From NCBI GenBank assembly GCA_022494885.1, contig JAGVSM010002642.1, positions 1-64,000 of the forward strand: a stretch of 64,000 nucleotides of DNA. The letters are read 5' to 3'. Positions 50,163-62,874 of the stretch are shown here, one piece after another (the stretch's first letter is position 1; each line of letters starts with the position of its first letter). Under the pieces are notes generated by a model, which saw only the letters and a list, made by a program, of their open reading frames with translations, searched no databases and was not told the DNA's origin. Source of the stretch: Micrasema longulum (Eukaryota; Arthropoda; Insecta; Trichoptera; Brachycentridae). A program made the translations under genes and the position numbers.

Positions 50163-50290
50163 TTGAATTGAATGAGTCGGTTTGTTGTCGTGCTGTAGTG
50201 TTGGAGATCCCAAGTTCAAATCTGTTCAACACGTTGGCAACGACACAGCCGGTCAAACTGAAACTGATCAATCTAAAAGGTTGTCAAATA
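50163..50290 (+). mobile_element. Possible SINE head, decayed
   Basis: GTCGTGCTGTAGTGTTGGAG and GATCCCAAGTTCAAATCTG resemble A-box and B-box regions, but no body or tail matches other copies in the window. Confidence 0.3.
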
Positions 50291-50589
50291 TAAAAGCATA
50301 TTTTACTAAGAAATTAATATCAGTAATCTAACCTAACCTAACTTATAATAAAATAAATAAAACATCTTTGCTTTTAACCACTTTTTATTTATTTTTTCCA
50401 CTGACCGGATTCAAAGCAATCAAGCTTCATCAAAGTTTACCTAACTAATGAATTATTTCTTAATTTATTTTTATCATGTTTACTAAATACTACACGGATT
50501 AAAATGACTTCATGTTGAAAATAAAATATTAAAATTAGACAACTTGGAAATCTTAGAAATTGAAAAAGTGATTAATAACCAAATAAACA

Positions 50590-51236
50590 ATATTTCTTTT
50601 TTTACAATATTTTGAGTTTGTCCAAATTTTTGTAGACAAGGACTGGATTCAACTCCCTGGGGAGCTGTTTATATTGACATATTACAACAGAGATGAAGAT
50701 CATTTAAGAGAAGGTAATATAGAAGTCCAGGCATCTACAAGGCTTATGACCTATCAATAGCTGGTTTAAGTGGCCACTTTACACACTGTGTAACATTCAC
50801 CATTCTGCCCACATTTGAACATCTATATTTCTTCAATTCTTTCATCTGTTGATGTTTGTGAAGTTAAAGAGCTGAAACGTTTATTTTTGCGGGTGAGATT
50901 CATATACTTCTTCATGGATAAATCCACCTGGTTCTTGAAGAAGTATAGAAATTGAAAAAAATAACATTTTCAGGCGTTGCCTAGTAAAGGTGAAATATTT
51001 CAATTATATAAATCTCACCCGCATAAATAAAGGTTTCAGCTCTTTAACTTCACAAACATCAACAGATGAAAGAATTGAAGGAATATAGATGTTCAAATAT
51101 CGGCAGAATAGTGAATGTTACACAGTGTAAAGTGGCCACTTAAACCAGCCATTGACAGGTCGTAAGCCCTGTATATGCCTGGAATTCTATATTACCTTCT
51201 CTTAAATGTTCTTCATCTCTGTTGTAATATGTAAAT
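50590..51236. mobile_element. FB family, most complete foldback copy
   Basis: The forward arm, from ATTACAACAGAGATGAAGAT (50683) to TTGCGGGTGAGATTCATA (about 50905), is mirrored by the reverse arm from ATAAATCTCACCCGCATAAA (51020) to ATGTTCTTCATCTCTGTTGTAAT (51229). Arms of about 220-250 bases frame an inverted centre with GGTTCTTGAAGAAGTATAG. A scrap of a preceding module (TTGAGTTTGTCCAAATTTTT, GACTGGATTCAACTCCCTGG) leads in at 50590-50675. No open frame. Confidence 0.85.
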
Positions 51237-51239
51237 ATT

Positions 51240-52199
51240 TATTTTAGTAACAAAAATAATAATTTCAAATTACCATACCCCTTTGGGAAAAAAAAGACTC
51301 GGTTTATTGGCTTTACGTGTAGTATTTAGTTAACATGATAAAAATAAAATAGGAAAGAATTCATTAGTAACGTAAACCTTGACGAAGAAGCTTGTTTGCT
51401 TTGAAACTGGTCTACGGAAAAAAAAAAAATAGTGGTTAAAAATAAAGTTGTTTTATTTATTTAATTATGATGAATAGCCAGTTAGCGCTTCAAATATAAA
51501 TTTTGTAACCTAACTTAAATTGATTACATAAATGCCATGTACCTATACAGTGTGCTCTTCACATTTATGGTTCTGGGGTTTTAGTATCAACAAAATTAGT
51601 ATAAGCAAATAAATTCTGAGTTTGGAAATATTTTTTTAACAATTATTACTGATTATAATTTTCCAAATGTCTTTGGTTATTTTTTATGAATTTTTTCATC
51701 ATGTTTCATTTAGTTTTAAGTTTTATAATATTTATAATGTCACACAACAGTCATAGAAGAATTGGTTTGAACCGTCACCATTTTGAAGCTTTGAGGAAAA
51801 AAAATCTGAAAATAAGGTTGATTTTTTTTCTGTTATTTTCTGGCGATTTTTGATGAACATCATAAAAAATGCGTTCGGATGTGTAGATGCGCGAAGTTGA
51901 TATATATTAAACTATGTTGATTTAAAAAAAAAAAACGTTGTAAAAATTCCTTTCATACTTATGCATATGATCTCAAATATATAGTAAAACCCCTGTTTAA
52001 CATGTTTAAAGGAAACAGCGAAATGGATAGACAAGATTGAAAATACCGCCACATAATTTTGGTTGTATTTTTCACAAAAAACGTTATTCTTTATTCGCCC
52101 GGACACATATTTTACAATATGTATACATACTCGCACAATATCGTCAGCCTAACTCGTAAAACCCGCAAGTCTACAAATAGTCAGAAACGTCATTTTGGC
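51240..52199. other. Intron sequence, nothing recognised
   Basis: Downstream of Cadps exon o. No CAPS exon beginning AFAW is visible here. Confidence 0.4.
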
Positions 52200-52545
52200 G
52201 GTTTCTGTAAGGATATCAAATCTAATATTAATGCACTAAATGTGAAAGTGTGTTTGTTTGTTCGTCTTTCTTCCACGTCACAACGAAGGGACCGATCGAC
52301 GTGATAACACGACGACGGAATAGCCAGCGAGCTGAAAAGCGTCATAGACTACTTTTCATCCTGAAAAAATATCACACTTTTGTGGAAAAACGAATTAATA
52401 TTAAAACAGAACAACGATGCTGTGTCGCCATAGAGCAACAGACGGTCGTATTTTTTTGCATAGCGATAGTTGGATGACCGGCAATCGATACAGGCTACTT
52501 TTTATTCTGGAAAAAAATACATCATAGAGGAAAATTTTTTTTAAA
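52200..52545. repeat. Dispersed repeat of a type common in insect introns (tentative)
   Basis: TTGTTCGTCTTTCTTCCACG, CGATCGACGTGATAAC, then CATAGACTACTTTTCATCCT and a second, related CAGGCTACTTTTTATTCTGG. I recall 'gacgtgat...ataggctactttttat' runs as a widespread insect repeat, perhaps Helitron-like. The assignment is from memory. Confidence 0.4.
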
Positions 52546-53069
52546 AATTTATTCCTAATTTCACGCTACCAAAGCTGTGGGTAAAAGTTAATTATCTATG
52601 GTATTAAAAGCAAACTTGGTAATCTCCACCATAAACGGAAAACTAGTTATTCCAAAATATGCTTTACATAAAAACTTACCTATCTTAATAATAGCGTAAT
52701 TCAAAACCGTCTCTAAATCTTGCATAAACAGATTTCAATTATACTTGACACCGCCAACTTAGCATTTTCCGTTGAGTTGGTGAAGCATAATTACAAATCT
52801 CACAATTCTTTTTTCTAGGTTTTTCGCAAATATCTCAGTAACTCCTTCAATGGAGATTTCTAAGTTTGCTCCTTATACCCTTACACATTATGGTCATAAA
52901 ACTAATAAACTGACATTGTTATTTGTTTAAAAATGATTGTTCAAACCAATTTTTCAATGACATCTATTTTGAGAGCTATCACATACATTGGGTTTGAATC
53001 TATATATTCAAAGGCCAAACTGAAATTCCAACTAATGGTATTTTTATTTATATCGACACTTAAAAGGCT
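52546..53069. other. Intron sequence, nothing recognised
   Basis: No frame or repeat match. Confidence 0.35.
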
Positions 53070-54250
53070 AAGTAACTTATTTATTTATTATATACCCGGC
53101 CTAAGACAATTACAACAGTTACATGAAGAAACATGAATACAAGAAACTGAACAAAAAAAACATAAAACTATGTAGCAAAGACAGACGAGGGCAATTCAAT
53201 AATGGTATACAATATACTCAGAAAAAACGAAAGACATAAGACTTCGAGCTAAACCATGCCAATTCATCCCACACTGTTTAGTCGCGAAGAGATCTACGAA
53301 AAGCCGGAAGATCTATCCTAAAGAATTCCAAGTCTTGTGATGAATTGATTAATCTACACATTCTGGACATTGGGGCATAAAAACAAAAGTTGCTCTTGGA
53401 AGATTGAATAAATATCAAATTTTGACTTCTGGTGACACGGTCGGGAACATGAAAAGAAATTGATTGCAACAGAGGTGGGACATCATTTATGGCATTAAGT
53501 ATTTTAAAAATGCATTTAAGGTCCATCTCAGTTCTACATCTCTCCAATAGAAAAGACAGATATAGAGATTGCTCTATTTCAAATTAGGAATAATTACCCA
53601 TTTGTAATCCGAGCAACCATGCCAATTTTTTTAGAAAACGGTATTGGACAGACTCGATATGATCAATATGAGTCCTGTAGAATGGAGACCAAATAGGAGA
53701 AGCATATTCTAGATGGGGTCGAACTAGTGAGCAGTAAAGAGTTTTGATAGTATTAATATTTTTGAAGTCGTCATTTTATTGATAAAACCGAGAAGTTTTA
53801 GAGATTTGTTTACAATATTATCAATGTGTTCACGATAGGATAGTTTACTATCTAAATTAATGGCAAGATCCTTTATTTACGAAACCATTGAAAGGGAAGT
53901 TTTTTTAGTTTGTAGTTGAATTGTATAGGTTTTTTTCGTCGCGAGAATGATACTATTTTACATTTGTCAATGTTGTTGAAGACAATTGATGTCGCACCTT
54001 TCATTAAAACAATTAATATTGTGTTAAAAAAAAGACAATCATTGGGAGATTCAAGAAGTTAAAGTATCTTGTTGTCATGATAATATCATTTATAAAAATA
54101 TTAAATAATACTGGAGCGAGGTGGGCTCCTTGAGGTACTCCAGAAGTAACTGTGATTGGAGAAGACAAGGAATTATTTATTTGAATGAACTGTTTTCTTT
54201 CACTTAGGTAAGGCCTGAAAAATTATAGTAAAGGATCTCTTATTTTTTTC
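53070..54250 (-). pseudogene. Jockey-like LINE, antisense
   Basis: The minus strand runs through LRPYLSERKQFIQINNSLSS, SGVPQGAHLAPVLFNIFIND (RT motif at about 54100-54170), VWSPFYRTHIDHIESVQY-like sequence at about 53640-53700, then MERCRTEMDLKCIFKILNAI, NDVPPLLQSISFHVPDRVTR and SRMCRLINSSQDLEFFRIDL to 53278. A 3' UTR follows to about 53070. The YADD region is destroyed by frame breaks. Confidence 0.87.
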
Positions 54251-54865
54251 AAACTCTTTTTTTTAAAATTGTTCTTTCACGCATAAAATAATCAGCTTCG
54301 TAACATTAAAAGAAGCTAGAATAATTTTGACCTAAAATGTTGCCAGACTTGAACTTTCAATTTAAAATTCAAAATTCAAAAAGGCTCTTCCTTAGTTTTT
54401 GAGTAACTTTAAAAACTGGCTATTATTCGCTGAAATGGGCCATTAAAGATACTGAGGTGGAAAATTCCTAGCATATAAACACATCATTATTTTTACACAA
54501 AACATAGTTATCCTAAAGATGGCTTCTGCAACAGTAGCTCAAAAATGTCACAATGAATGAACCTACTAATTGTCATCATCAAACCCCTTTGCGCGCCCAG
54601 TGGTGCATACTAAAGGTGGTAAAAAATGAAACAGTTATTCTCATGAAATAGCTGAAGCACTCATACAAAAACATCAAACTGTTACCGTTAAGAAAACCTA
54701 GTCAGGTATTATAGATTAAAAAATAAAACTGTTTTGTGAAACGGTTTCTGAATAACGGTTTAAAGCAGTGTGCTAAAAATCTGGTATAAGCAGCTGCAGA
54801 AAAATAGAAATAAAACTGTTACTTGTAACAGAACACTAGTAAGAATATATAAAACTGTTTCTAAA
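54251..54865. other. Intron sequence, nothing recognised
   Basis: Repeated short AAAACTGTT(T/A)C motifs (54630-54870) give it a periodic look, but no clear unit. Confidence 0.35.
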
Positions 54866-55405
54866 ATTCAATTCAATTAATTTATTTGAAATAATACATA
54901 CATTACAAACTAAAATTTTAAGACGTAGATATTATAAAAAGCAAAAAATACATAACGAGACTCTTGTCAAAATAGTAGGAGAATCCTACTCCGGAAAACC
55001 CCTTCGGATATATGGAACAGATCAACATCCAGAGCGATGATGTTCAGCATAGCGGAAGCCCTTCCAACAGGCATAACCATCAAAATAACAGTTTAGAGTG
55101 GCATGGGTAAAACCATGGCAGTACCCAAAACGGCAATTCAATCATTGGTTACACGAAGGTAACGTGAGCAGTCTTACGCTTCAAACACCTGTTCAAAACA
55201 ATGAAATATCGCAGTTTGAAAAACCTTTGAGGTCAGTATTTCACGTCCACCTTGCCAGGGATCGAATCAAGGACCACAAGCAGGCGAATACGCCAAACAC
55301 TACGCAACGAGGCGGACTTATCTCCACTCAATTTTCTCATTCAGGATGTTTACCTGAGAGCAGCCAATGAGTCAAAAGTATTCGTCCAGGGCTGGTATTC
55401 CAAAC
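54866..55405 (-). mobile_element. SINE A relative with a LINE-like tail, antisense
   Basis: Read on the minus strand, a tRNA-like head (TGCGTAGTGTTTGGCGTATT, TGGTCCTTGATTCGATCCCT at 55250-55310) is followed by TTTGAAGCGTAAGACTGCTC, as in SINE A, and a long tail ending in AAATAAATTAATTGAATTG. The tail differs from SINE A at 33.8 kb, so it is probably a chimera with another element. Confidence 0.6.
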
Positions 55406-56207
55406 GCTCTTGCGGTCGTAGTAAATGCAGTGTTAATGCGTATTTACATACTAACAGAGCGATCTCTACGTGCGCAATTCCGTTCAGATACCAGCTCTGG
55501 TTTTATTGCGCACATAGAACTGTGTTTTTCAAACGCTTGGACACAGAAAAAATCACACATAAAAGACGATTCGTGTCGATAACAATGACATTTTGAATCA
55601 AACAGGCGACTTCTAAAATTAGTTTTTGGCAAACCTGTCATTTTGCCTTTTTACTTAGAACTTTAAAGGAATTTCTTATTGTTCAAACATCTTCAATTGT
55701 GTGACAGCTCTCATCTACGGCACAGATCCAGTATACTTGGTGTTGTGATGTATGTAATGTATGTCTGTTGTATTTCTCATACGGTGTTGTGTACTATTGT
55801 GCTCTGATATGAATGTTGTGTTTATGCCTTTAAGACACCCTGATTTGTTCTTAAAATGCCCTTCCATTGAAAATCGCAGAAGACGCTGACGTCACTTCCG
55901 AGTTATTTGAAAAATGCTTGTGTATTCTTCCAAAGAGAGGATCATTTGATTCTGTAGCGATTATTCACATAAACTTACCCAAATCAACATTAGTATTAAT
56001 TTCACTGATAACAATTCTAAGATCTGTTGTGTTCTCAGAGTAATAATTCGCCAAGCTATAGAGGAGCCCAAACGTAGGAAAAACATTTTATGGCTATTGG
56101 GTATTAAGTTAGCTACAGTTCGCAGCAAAACTATTAGCCGTACTCAGGTCGAGAATTGCCAAATGAATATTAATTTGCATTGTAAATACTTTTAAATATG
56201 TACCTGT
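55406..56207. other. Intron sequence, nothing recognised
   Basis: The overlapping open frames 55252-55641 on both strands are not recognised. No CAPS exon. Confidence 0.35.
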
Positions 56208-57100
56208 CAGGGGCGTGCGGTGGGGTTTTTGATTAGGGAAGCAATTCAAATATAAGTAATTGGTACATAATAATATACACTGCCCTTAATAAATTAAAGA
56301 CAAACTAAATACTTTATATATATGATTAGAAATAAAAATTTTAATTTTACATATTTAGTAATAAATTGTAATAACAAATTAACCAACTTCACCATAATAC
56401 TATAATAAAAAACTACGAAGTATTTTGTGGAATTATATTTTATTTTACTTAAATGCAGTGAAACTAAAATAAATATTATCTTTTTAAAAAACATGGCTTT
56501 TCAACGAAAATTAATTGGTCATTATTTGAACCCGAATAATCAATATATATAGTAGATTATAAACTTTTTTCTTATAACAAATCAACATTTTATTAATGTA
56601 ATGTTTCAATTAAATTCTATATTTAATTTTGTATTCCTACTCTACCACAAAATAATTATTAAATTATTATGTCCTGCGCCAAAATACCAAAATCGCATAT
56701 CTGTGCTGTGCGGCGCAGCGCGGAATTGCATTCGGATCACATGGAAAATAATGTATTGTTATGCTTCGACTGCTTCCATTGCCTAGTGAGAATCGAAGTA
56801 TGCGCCTGCGCCCGGACTGCGCGTTGAGTACGGCGCTGGAACGGAATTTCGAATTTGCTTCCATCGCGATCGTTCTTTAAATCGATACCCAGCCAGCCGG
56901 TAGCAAGTACTTGCCGATCATTACGCGCTTGACAGCGCTGGTTAATGGGTGTGTCGTAGGTTACGTTGCTTTTTAACATATTTTTTTAAGGCGATAGTAA
57001 AATTCCTTTACAATTTATCGCGATTATTAATCAAATTATTATTACATAATTTGTTTATAGTAATCTTAATGTTAGGTATTATGACGGACAATTAATTTAT
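56208..57100. mobile_element. Possible hAT-like element, left end and GC-rich interior
   Basis: CAGGGGCGTGCGGTGGGGTT has the look of a hAT terminus (CAG-GGCGTGC; compare CAGTGACGTGCG at 38814). A GC-rich patch at 56680-56970 (CTGTGCGGCGCAGCGCGGAA, GCGCCTGCGCCCGGACTGCG) would fit a promoter inside such an element. No right end was found. Confidence 0.35.
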
Positions 57101-58885
57101 TAAATATGCTATTTTATAAACATTATTTGCCAAAACGTAGGAGAACCAATGGTTCCATGCGTTCTATGAACGGATCGCGCATGGTACCTGTGTATGTATA
57201 TTGCAGGGTTATTCCAATTAATTTTTCTATGGAATTATGCGAATGCCTATATTTATTTTATAAAACTGAAAACACATGTGTGTGTTTATTTTTTTATTCA
57301 TTTTATTCACAATATACTCATGTTACATTTATTGAGACATAATATATTCCAGCTCCATGGAACCAAAGTCCAGTGTTGAGTTTGTTTGTTTGTCCGTCAC
57401 ATATCCGAAACGGCGAGTCGTAGCAGCCTAAAATTTGGACACGTCATTTAAGATGCGATTTCAAGGTTGACTTTGCTAATTTCGAGTAAATTTGAATCGA
57501 CCGATACTGGATAAAGACTCAAACTTTATATGGATGCCTAGTGCGGCCCCGGCATATTGCCCGTAAGCAACTGTCATTATCAACAGTAAGCATCCTTTAA
57601 CTCACAAATTTATCCCCTAAATTGAGAAAAAATACTATCTGAAGTAAATATGTTGATATAAGGAAAGTTTTAAAGCAACATAATACTCGTGTCGGGACAA
57701 TAAATGCCAAAAATTAATGTAAATCATGAGAAAATATTCGAAATTAATTACCTGTGAAAACTGACTTCTTTAACACATTTGACGCTTCTACTTCTGCAAC
57801 CAAACACACCTCAATTCGCCATAGTCGATTTTTATTTATTATAACGTAAATATCAAAGTTATGAACAAATAAAGCCAAGCATAGCGACAAAAGCATCCGA
57901 CAGAATCGTTATATGTTTGTTGTCAAATAAAACAAAATGGCCACCGATTTGTTGCTATCCAACATCGCTTGCGTTATATGAAACATAGTAATAGGGCTTC
58001 TCTATGGGTTACGAATTATTACTCTGAGGTTGTGTTACCATAACCTATGCGATCTAATGCACTTTTTACATGAAAAATCTCACCGTCATTAGACGTTTCT
58101 AGTAGAGACGTAGACATTTCTTAATGTAAACAACGCTTGAATTACTTGTTATTTATTAAAATTTTCAGTCTCAAAGCTATCTGGCTTTAAAAAATGCGTG
58201 CCTGGCTGTTGTGGGTCAGATGATACCCAAATTTAAAAGATTTCCTTTCGATATGCCTCTGTTCTTTTGGGTATTTGATAAGAACTCAAATATTTAAAAT
58301 GATGATATCATTTTTCGTTTCAAATCGTCATTGGGCGTACGAAATTTTTGAAACCAAGTATAAAAGTAAAGCTCCGTGTTTTCAATGGAAGGGATTATAA
58401 TTTAAATCCCCACTTTGCTACTAAAACTTAGCTAACTTTTTGCAATTTAACAATGAAAAAATTCTGATTTTTTACAAATAATTTTAGTTGTATTAAAAGC
58501 TAAGTCTAGTACTGAGGTGTGGATCTGTTTACTATGCACATTTGATGAAAGCCACTATCTCTGTCGTCTTTATGTCTCCTCTATCTTCTACCTCTGTCTC
58601 TCTGTTGGTGTATGCTCCTTATTTTGCAGGTGTATAACACTAAAACGGATTCTAGCGGGCAACCAAACGTAATTAAAGTCCATAATATCTAAAATACATT
58701 ATCACCTACAGTAACTATGGACAAAATTTCTGCTTAATTCCCCAATTTTCAATACAAACTTATTTCATCATAACGTGACGCAGGTGGAAAGGAAATTACA
58801 TCACAGCAATTATATCCCAAAGCTGTGGTAGGTAGCTTTTTAAGCTCGGCGGGCCCAAATTCTGTATTTTATTAAACTTACGTTA
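57101..58885. other. Intron sequence, nothing recognised
   Basis: The open frame 57106-57342 begins MLFYKHYLPKRRRTNGSM; I cannot assign it. 57370-57480 contains TTGTTTGTCCGTCACATATC, reminiscent of LINE 3' UTRs, but this is not supported by a second copy here. Confidence 0.35.
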
Positions 58886-58889
58886 GTTT

Positions 58890-59400
58890 TGCATTAAGAG
58901 CTCGCAACCCGCCTAGGAATTGCTGGAGCAACTTTCAACATGATGCGCGATGTATGGAAGTCTAGTCTATACTCAGAGAAAACGAAACACCGATTATTCA
59001 ACTCTTGTATAGTGCCAGTTCTCCTATACGGGTGCGAATCTCGGCACCTCACCAAAGCTCAAAACACCAAACTTCTGAGTTTTGAGAGTAAGTGCTTGGG
59101 AAGAATATTAGGTATAAGATGGTTCGATTTTATAACTAAGTCCGAGAACGGACGCAGCAGCCTCCTATAACGAGCGTCTTGAGGATGCGGCGGTGGACCT
59201 AGCTCGGGAGAACCTAAACCCTAGTTGCCTCTTCTTTAAACCTGCGGGATCACGCCGTCCCGGAAGGCCGTCAATGACGATCTTTAGACTTTATTCGGCG
59301 GAATTAAGGGGCGCTGGATTGACATGGGAAGAAGCGAGAGAGCTGGCTGGCGATAGGGTCTCTTGGAGGCAACTGGTGATGTCCGCATGCTCCACTTAGA
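58890..59400 (+). pseudogene. LINE fragment (RT C-terminus)
   Basis: It encodes MMRDVWKSSLYSEKTKHRLF, NSCIVPVLLYGCESRHLTKA, LLSFESKCLGRILGIRWFDF, then a shifted CLFFKPAGSRRPGRPSMTIF, RLYSAELRGAGLTWEEAREL and AGDRVSWRQLVMSACST. Same family as 39505-40100; this is the best preserved copy. Confidence 0.88.
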
Positions 59401-59469
59401 AGCGGCTGTGGAAAAGATGAAGAAGAAGACTTATATTTTTCTTCTGTCATCTCCAACTGATGAAGGAGT

Positions 59470-59640
59470 AACCTGCATCAACAAGCAAACTTATGAGTTT
59501 CGAGAGTAAGTGCTTGAGGAGAATACTAGGTTTAATGGGTGAAACTATTTCATTACTAAAATTGAAGTCTAAGTAGTCCACAGCAGCCTCCTATATAAGC
59601 GTTATAGAAGGCGTATACTAAGCGGTGCGGTGGACTTTTT
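59470..59640 (+). mobile_element. LINE scrap, same family as 58890
   Basis: ACTTATGAGTTTCGAGAGTA, AGTGCTTGAGGAGAATACTA and GGTTTAATGGGTGAAACTAT repeat 59065-59125 with many changes: a tandem partial copy. Confidence 0.65.
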
Positions 59641-60184
59641 TTTCAACTTTAAAAGCCCACTCACTTGCCCGGATCTGTTTTAGAGGTCCTGTGACCTCTT
59701 TTCAGATCAGCACATTGCAAAAAAAAAAAAAAAATTGTGCCGTAATAAACGGTATTTAAAAAAAAAACTTTTTTTACAAAAGATTCGCGTTTTCTTATTT
59801 AGAATTGATATTTACTGCTTTCTAAGTACGTACATACAGTCAAGTTGTTTGTCGCCGTCAATCTAATTTTCCGAATTCTGACGGCGATTGGGTATGTTAG
59901 TTCATTAGCTTGTTAGTAAATCGGATAAAACAAGTCCGATCGGAAGAACCAGAACTGGCACCACCCATCCACCGGCCAAATAATGCAAACCTATTAAACC
60001 CAAAACAATATCATCGTTTATAAATTTACTCTATTTTTGCACCAAGGTGAAAACCTAGCAACAACCTATTTAAAATTTGACTTCATCCCAGTCAAGATCC
60101 ATCAACTAATCTATCAACCAACCTTATTGACCACACGCAATATGAAAACCCAATCTCACACACTAGGACAGCGCCCTCAATAAC
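59641..60184. other. Intron sequence with poly-A run
   Basis: Poly-A/poly-T runs at 59719-59775; no gene. Confidence 0.35.
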
Positions 60185-60385
60185 ACACCACGGCGGCGGA
60201 CCTGACTTGGGCACATGCTGCGGACGCCTTAGAAAAGGCTATCAGTGATGATCTTTCAGCTTTATTCGCCAGAATGAACGGAGACAAAAGTGCTGGCTAA
60301 CGATGGGGTCGTCTCGTCTTCCGGAAGCGTCTGGTGATGTCCACGTGCTTTACTTTAGAGCTGATGTGAAGAAAAAAAACAGTTG
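60185..60385 (+). mobile_element. LINE scrap, same family as 58890
   Basis: GACCTGACTTGGGCACATGC, ATGATCTTTCAGCTTTATTC and CTGGTGATGTCCACGTGCTT parallel 59200-59400. Decayed. Confidence 0.6.
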
Positions 60386-60774
60386 GTAGTGCTGTGATGT
60401 TTTTTCTCTTTTCATTCGTAACAATTATTAAATTTTAACTTAAAAACGAATTAACGTTAATTAAATGCGTTTGGTTCCTTGTACATATTTCTTACAGAGT
60501 TTCAAATACTTTTTTCGCAATCTTCGAACATATTTAAAAGGATTCCTATGTGATTTTTACTGCTAGAAACTACCTCTGTAAAATTGAAAAAACATGTGCA
60601 TTTTTCCTCTGATATTTCAATTTTTTAACCAACTGTTTTTTTACTAACTTTTTAGAATGATTATCGCTCTAAGAAACATTCGAATAATAAATCCCCGAAA
60701 TTGACATTTAAGGTAGGAATTTAAAAGAGTCAAATAAGCTTAATGTTTAAAAACAGAAAATAATGCAGCTTTTG

Positions 60775-60945
60775 TTTAACCTAACCTAACCTAACTTCAA
60801 ATAATAAAAATTATGTAAATCCAATTTTGTAACCTAACCCAACGTTGCTTAAATAATGAAAATTAATACAACCTAACCTGACTTCGAATGATTGAAAATA
60901 ATGCATATTAAACGTTGTAACCTAACCTAACCTTACCCTCAAAAG
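60775..60945. repeat. Degenerate repeat with CCTAA clusters
   Basis: AACCTAACCTAACCTAACTT, then three looser copies of a unit with TTCAAATAATAAAAATTATG ... TTGTAACCTAACC spaced about 55-60 bases. It resembles the 50-bp CCTAA tandem at 34.7 kb in its core only. Confidence 0.7.
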
Positions 60946-62160
60946 CCAGTGTAAAAAGATAATAAAATGGGCAACTAAATACCATAATTTTATTAATTTA
61001 ATCAAGTAATTCAATCCAGGTTTTGTAACATAAACTAATCGCTAATAAATCTCATTAAAAATACATAAATAAATCACTACAACATTTGTGATCTAACTTT
61101 ACCTGACATAATTTAAAAATCAATAAAACAAATAAGATTTTATAACAACCCATTCTTTTGTTTTATAATTCCATCCGTAGTTATATAATAAATGTAAATG
61201 TGTGGGGAGATATGCATAAATGTCTCATAAAAACTAACACCTACCAGCGATATATCCTTCGAACCCTGAACCAAACCTAACCTCACTGGCTAAAGATTAC
61301 TCCGTTTTTTCTAAGATATTTATGCCATATAATTACAAAAAAATCATTTTAATATATCCTAACCTTACCTATTATGGGCCTTTTTAAGCAGAACTTTTGT
61401 CCATTTGTAAATAATATAACTCTAGAATTAGAACCATCAATAGACAAACCACATACATTTGTTATTTGCAATATATTTCACATCACAATACACTAAGCAA
61501 AAGTTATTCAAAATTTCTTTGGCTTGCTAAATATGACACATAATTTAGGTACATTTCAACACGCTATTTTAAACTATCACCACACACACATTTGGATAGA
61601 AAATCTTTTATAAATATACCAATTTTTCCTTTTTAAAGTATTTGCATCAAATAACCGATCAAATAGCTATCATAAAAAATATTTTTATATGGTCATTTTT
61701 GACAAATCACTTCAAAGCTTCTGTATGTCAAATTGGGTTGATCAAGATGACATAAGAATCAACAAATATAGACCCAGATCTACGACAGTACTACGAATAC
61801 CGATAAAAGTTTATGAAATGGATTCTAAATAATTAGCTGTATTTTCAAAATCAATATACTTAGATATTGTAGAGAAATATTTTCATACATAACATGAAAA
61901 AAGAAATTATAAAAAGATATGTCACTAGAAAAATGCGACATGTTTGGCATTGATAATTATTATTGTGACGTCAAGATTCACGGCGATGTTCTATAAACAT
62001 TTGAAAGGCTAGGGAACAAAGTTCAAAATTAACATGAATAACATACACACAAATAATAACATGAAGAAATTGATTGATTTGGTGTTTATTTTGTAGAATT
62101 CCATATTTAAACTTAAAATTTAAAAAATCGAACACTGATTTGAGTGTACTTAACACTTAA
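60946..62160. other. Intron sequence, nothing recognised
   Basis: AT-rich with scattered CTAACCT motifs to about 61370. No gene. Confidence 0.35.
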
Positions 62161-62164
62161 TTTT

Positions 62165-62615
62165 ATTAACAAATTACAACAGGGATGGAGAATACCTTAA
62201 ATAAGGGAATATGGAAGTCAAGGCATTTACAGGGCTTATGACCTGTCATTGGCTGGTTTGAGTGGCCACTTTACACACTGTGTAACATTCACCATTTTGC
62301 CTATGTTTAAACATCCATATTTCTTCAATTCTTCCATATGTTGATTTTAGTGAAGTCAAAGAGCTGAAACCTTTATTGTTGTGAAGAGATTCATCTGACT
62401 GAATTATTTCACATACTAGGCAACGCCTGAAGACAATTTTTCAATTTTTAAACTTCTTCTTGGACCAGTTGGTTTCATTAAAATATTTGAGTTTGTCCAA
62501 ATGTTCATAGACAAAAGAGTGGATTTCATCCCCTCGGGGGTCATTAAGATTAATAAATTACGACAGGGATGGAGAATACCTTAAATAAGGAAATATGGAA
62601 GTCAAGGCATTTACG
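62165..62615. mobile_element. FB family, forward module and start of a second
   Basis: It starts AATTACAACAGGGATGGAGA (62171), runs through GGGCTTATGACCTGTCATTG, CTGGTTTGAGTGGCCACTTT, ACTAGGCAACGCCTGAAGAC and TTGAGTTTGTCCAAATGTTC, then begins again at 62550 (AAATTACGACAGGGATGGAG, GGAAATATGGAAGTCAAGGC), giving a direct repeat period of about 380 bases. Confidence 0.75.
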
Positions 62616-62870
62616 TTTACATTTACACAAATGCATTCTCCTTGAATGCAACGCTGGTAGATCGATGAATAAAGCATTTATGCTCCTAACTTCTTTTTTA
62701 CATATTCGATTGAAGATTTTAATATCCACGAACACGCACAGCGCAAAGATTTATATTTCTCTGAAAACTGCATGTAAATCGGTTAAGCCGTTTAGGAGGA
62801 GTACGGTGACATCACACGTACAGAGGAATTATATATAAATATATATAACTATAAAAGAACATTCAGTTTC
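62616..62870. other. Dispersed-repeat-like sequence, tentative
   Basis: ATGTAAATCGGTTAAGCCGT and TTAGGAGGAGTACGGTGAC resemble the 'aaaatcggttcagccgtt' run I remember from many insect repeats. No second copy in the window. Confidence 0.35.
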
Positions 62871-62874
62871 AGTG

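Noticed and set aside
57106..57342. Candidate small gene or transposase start
   Set aside because: Low-complexity Tyr/Phe-rich second half, no motif and no second copy.
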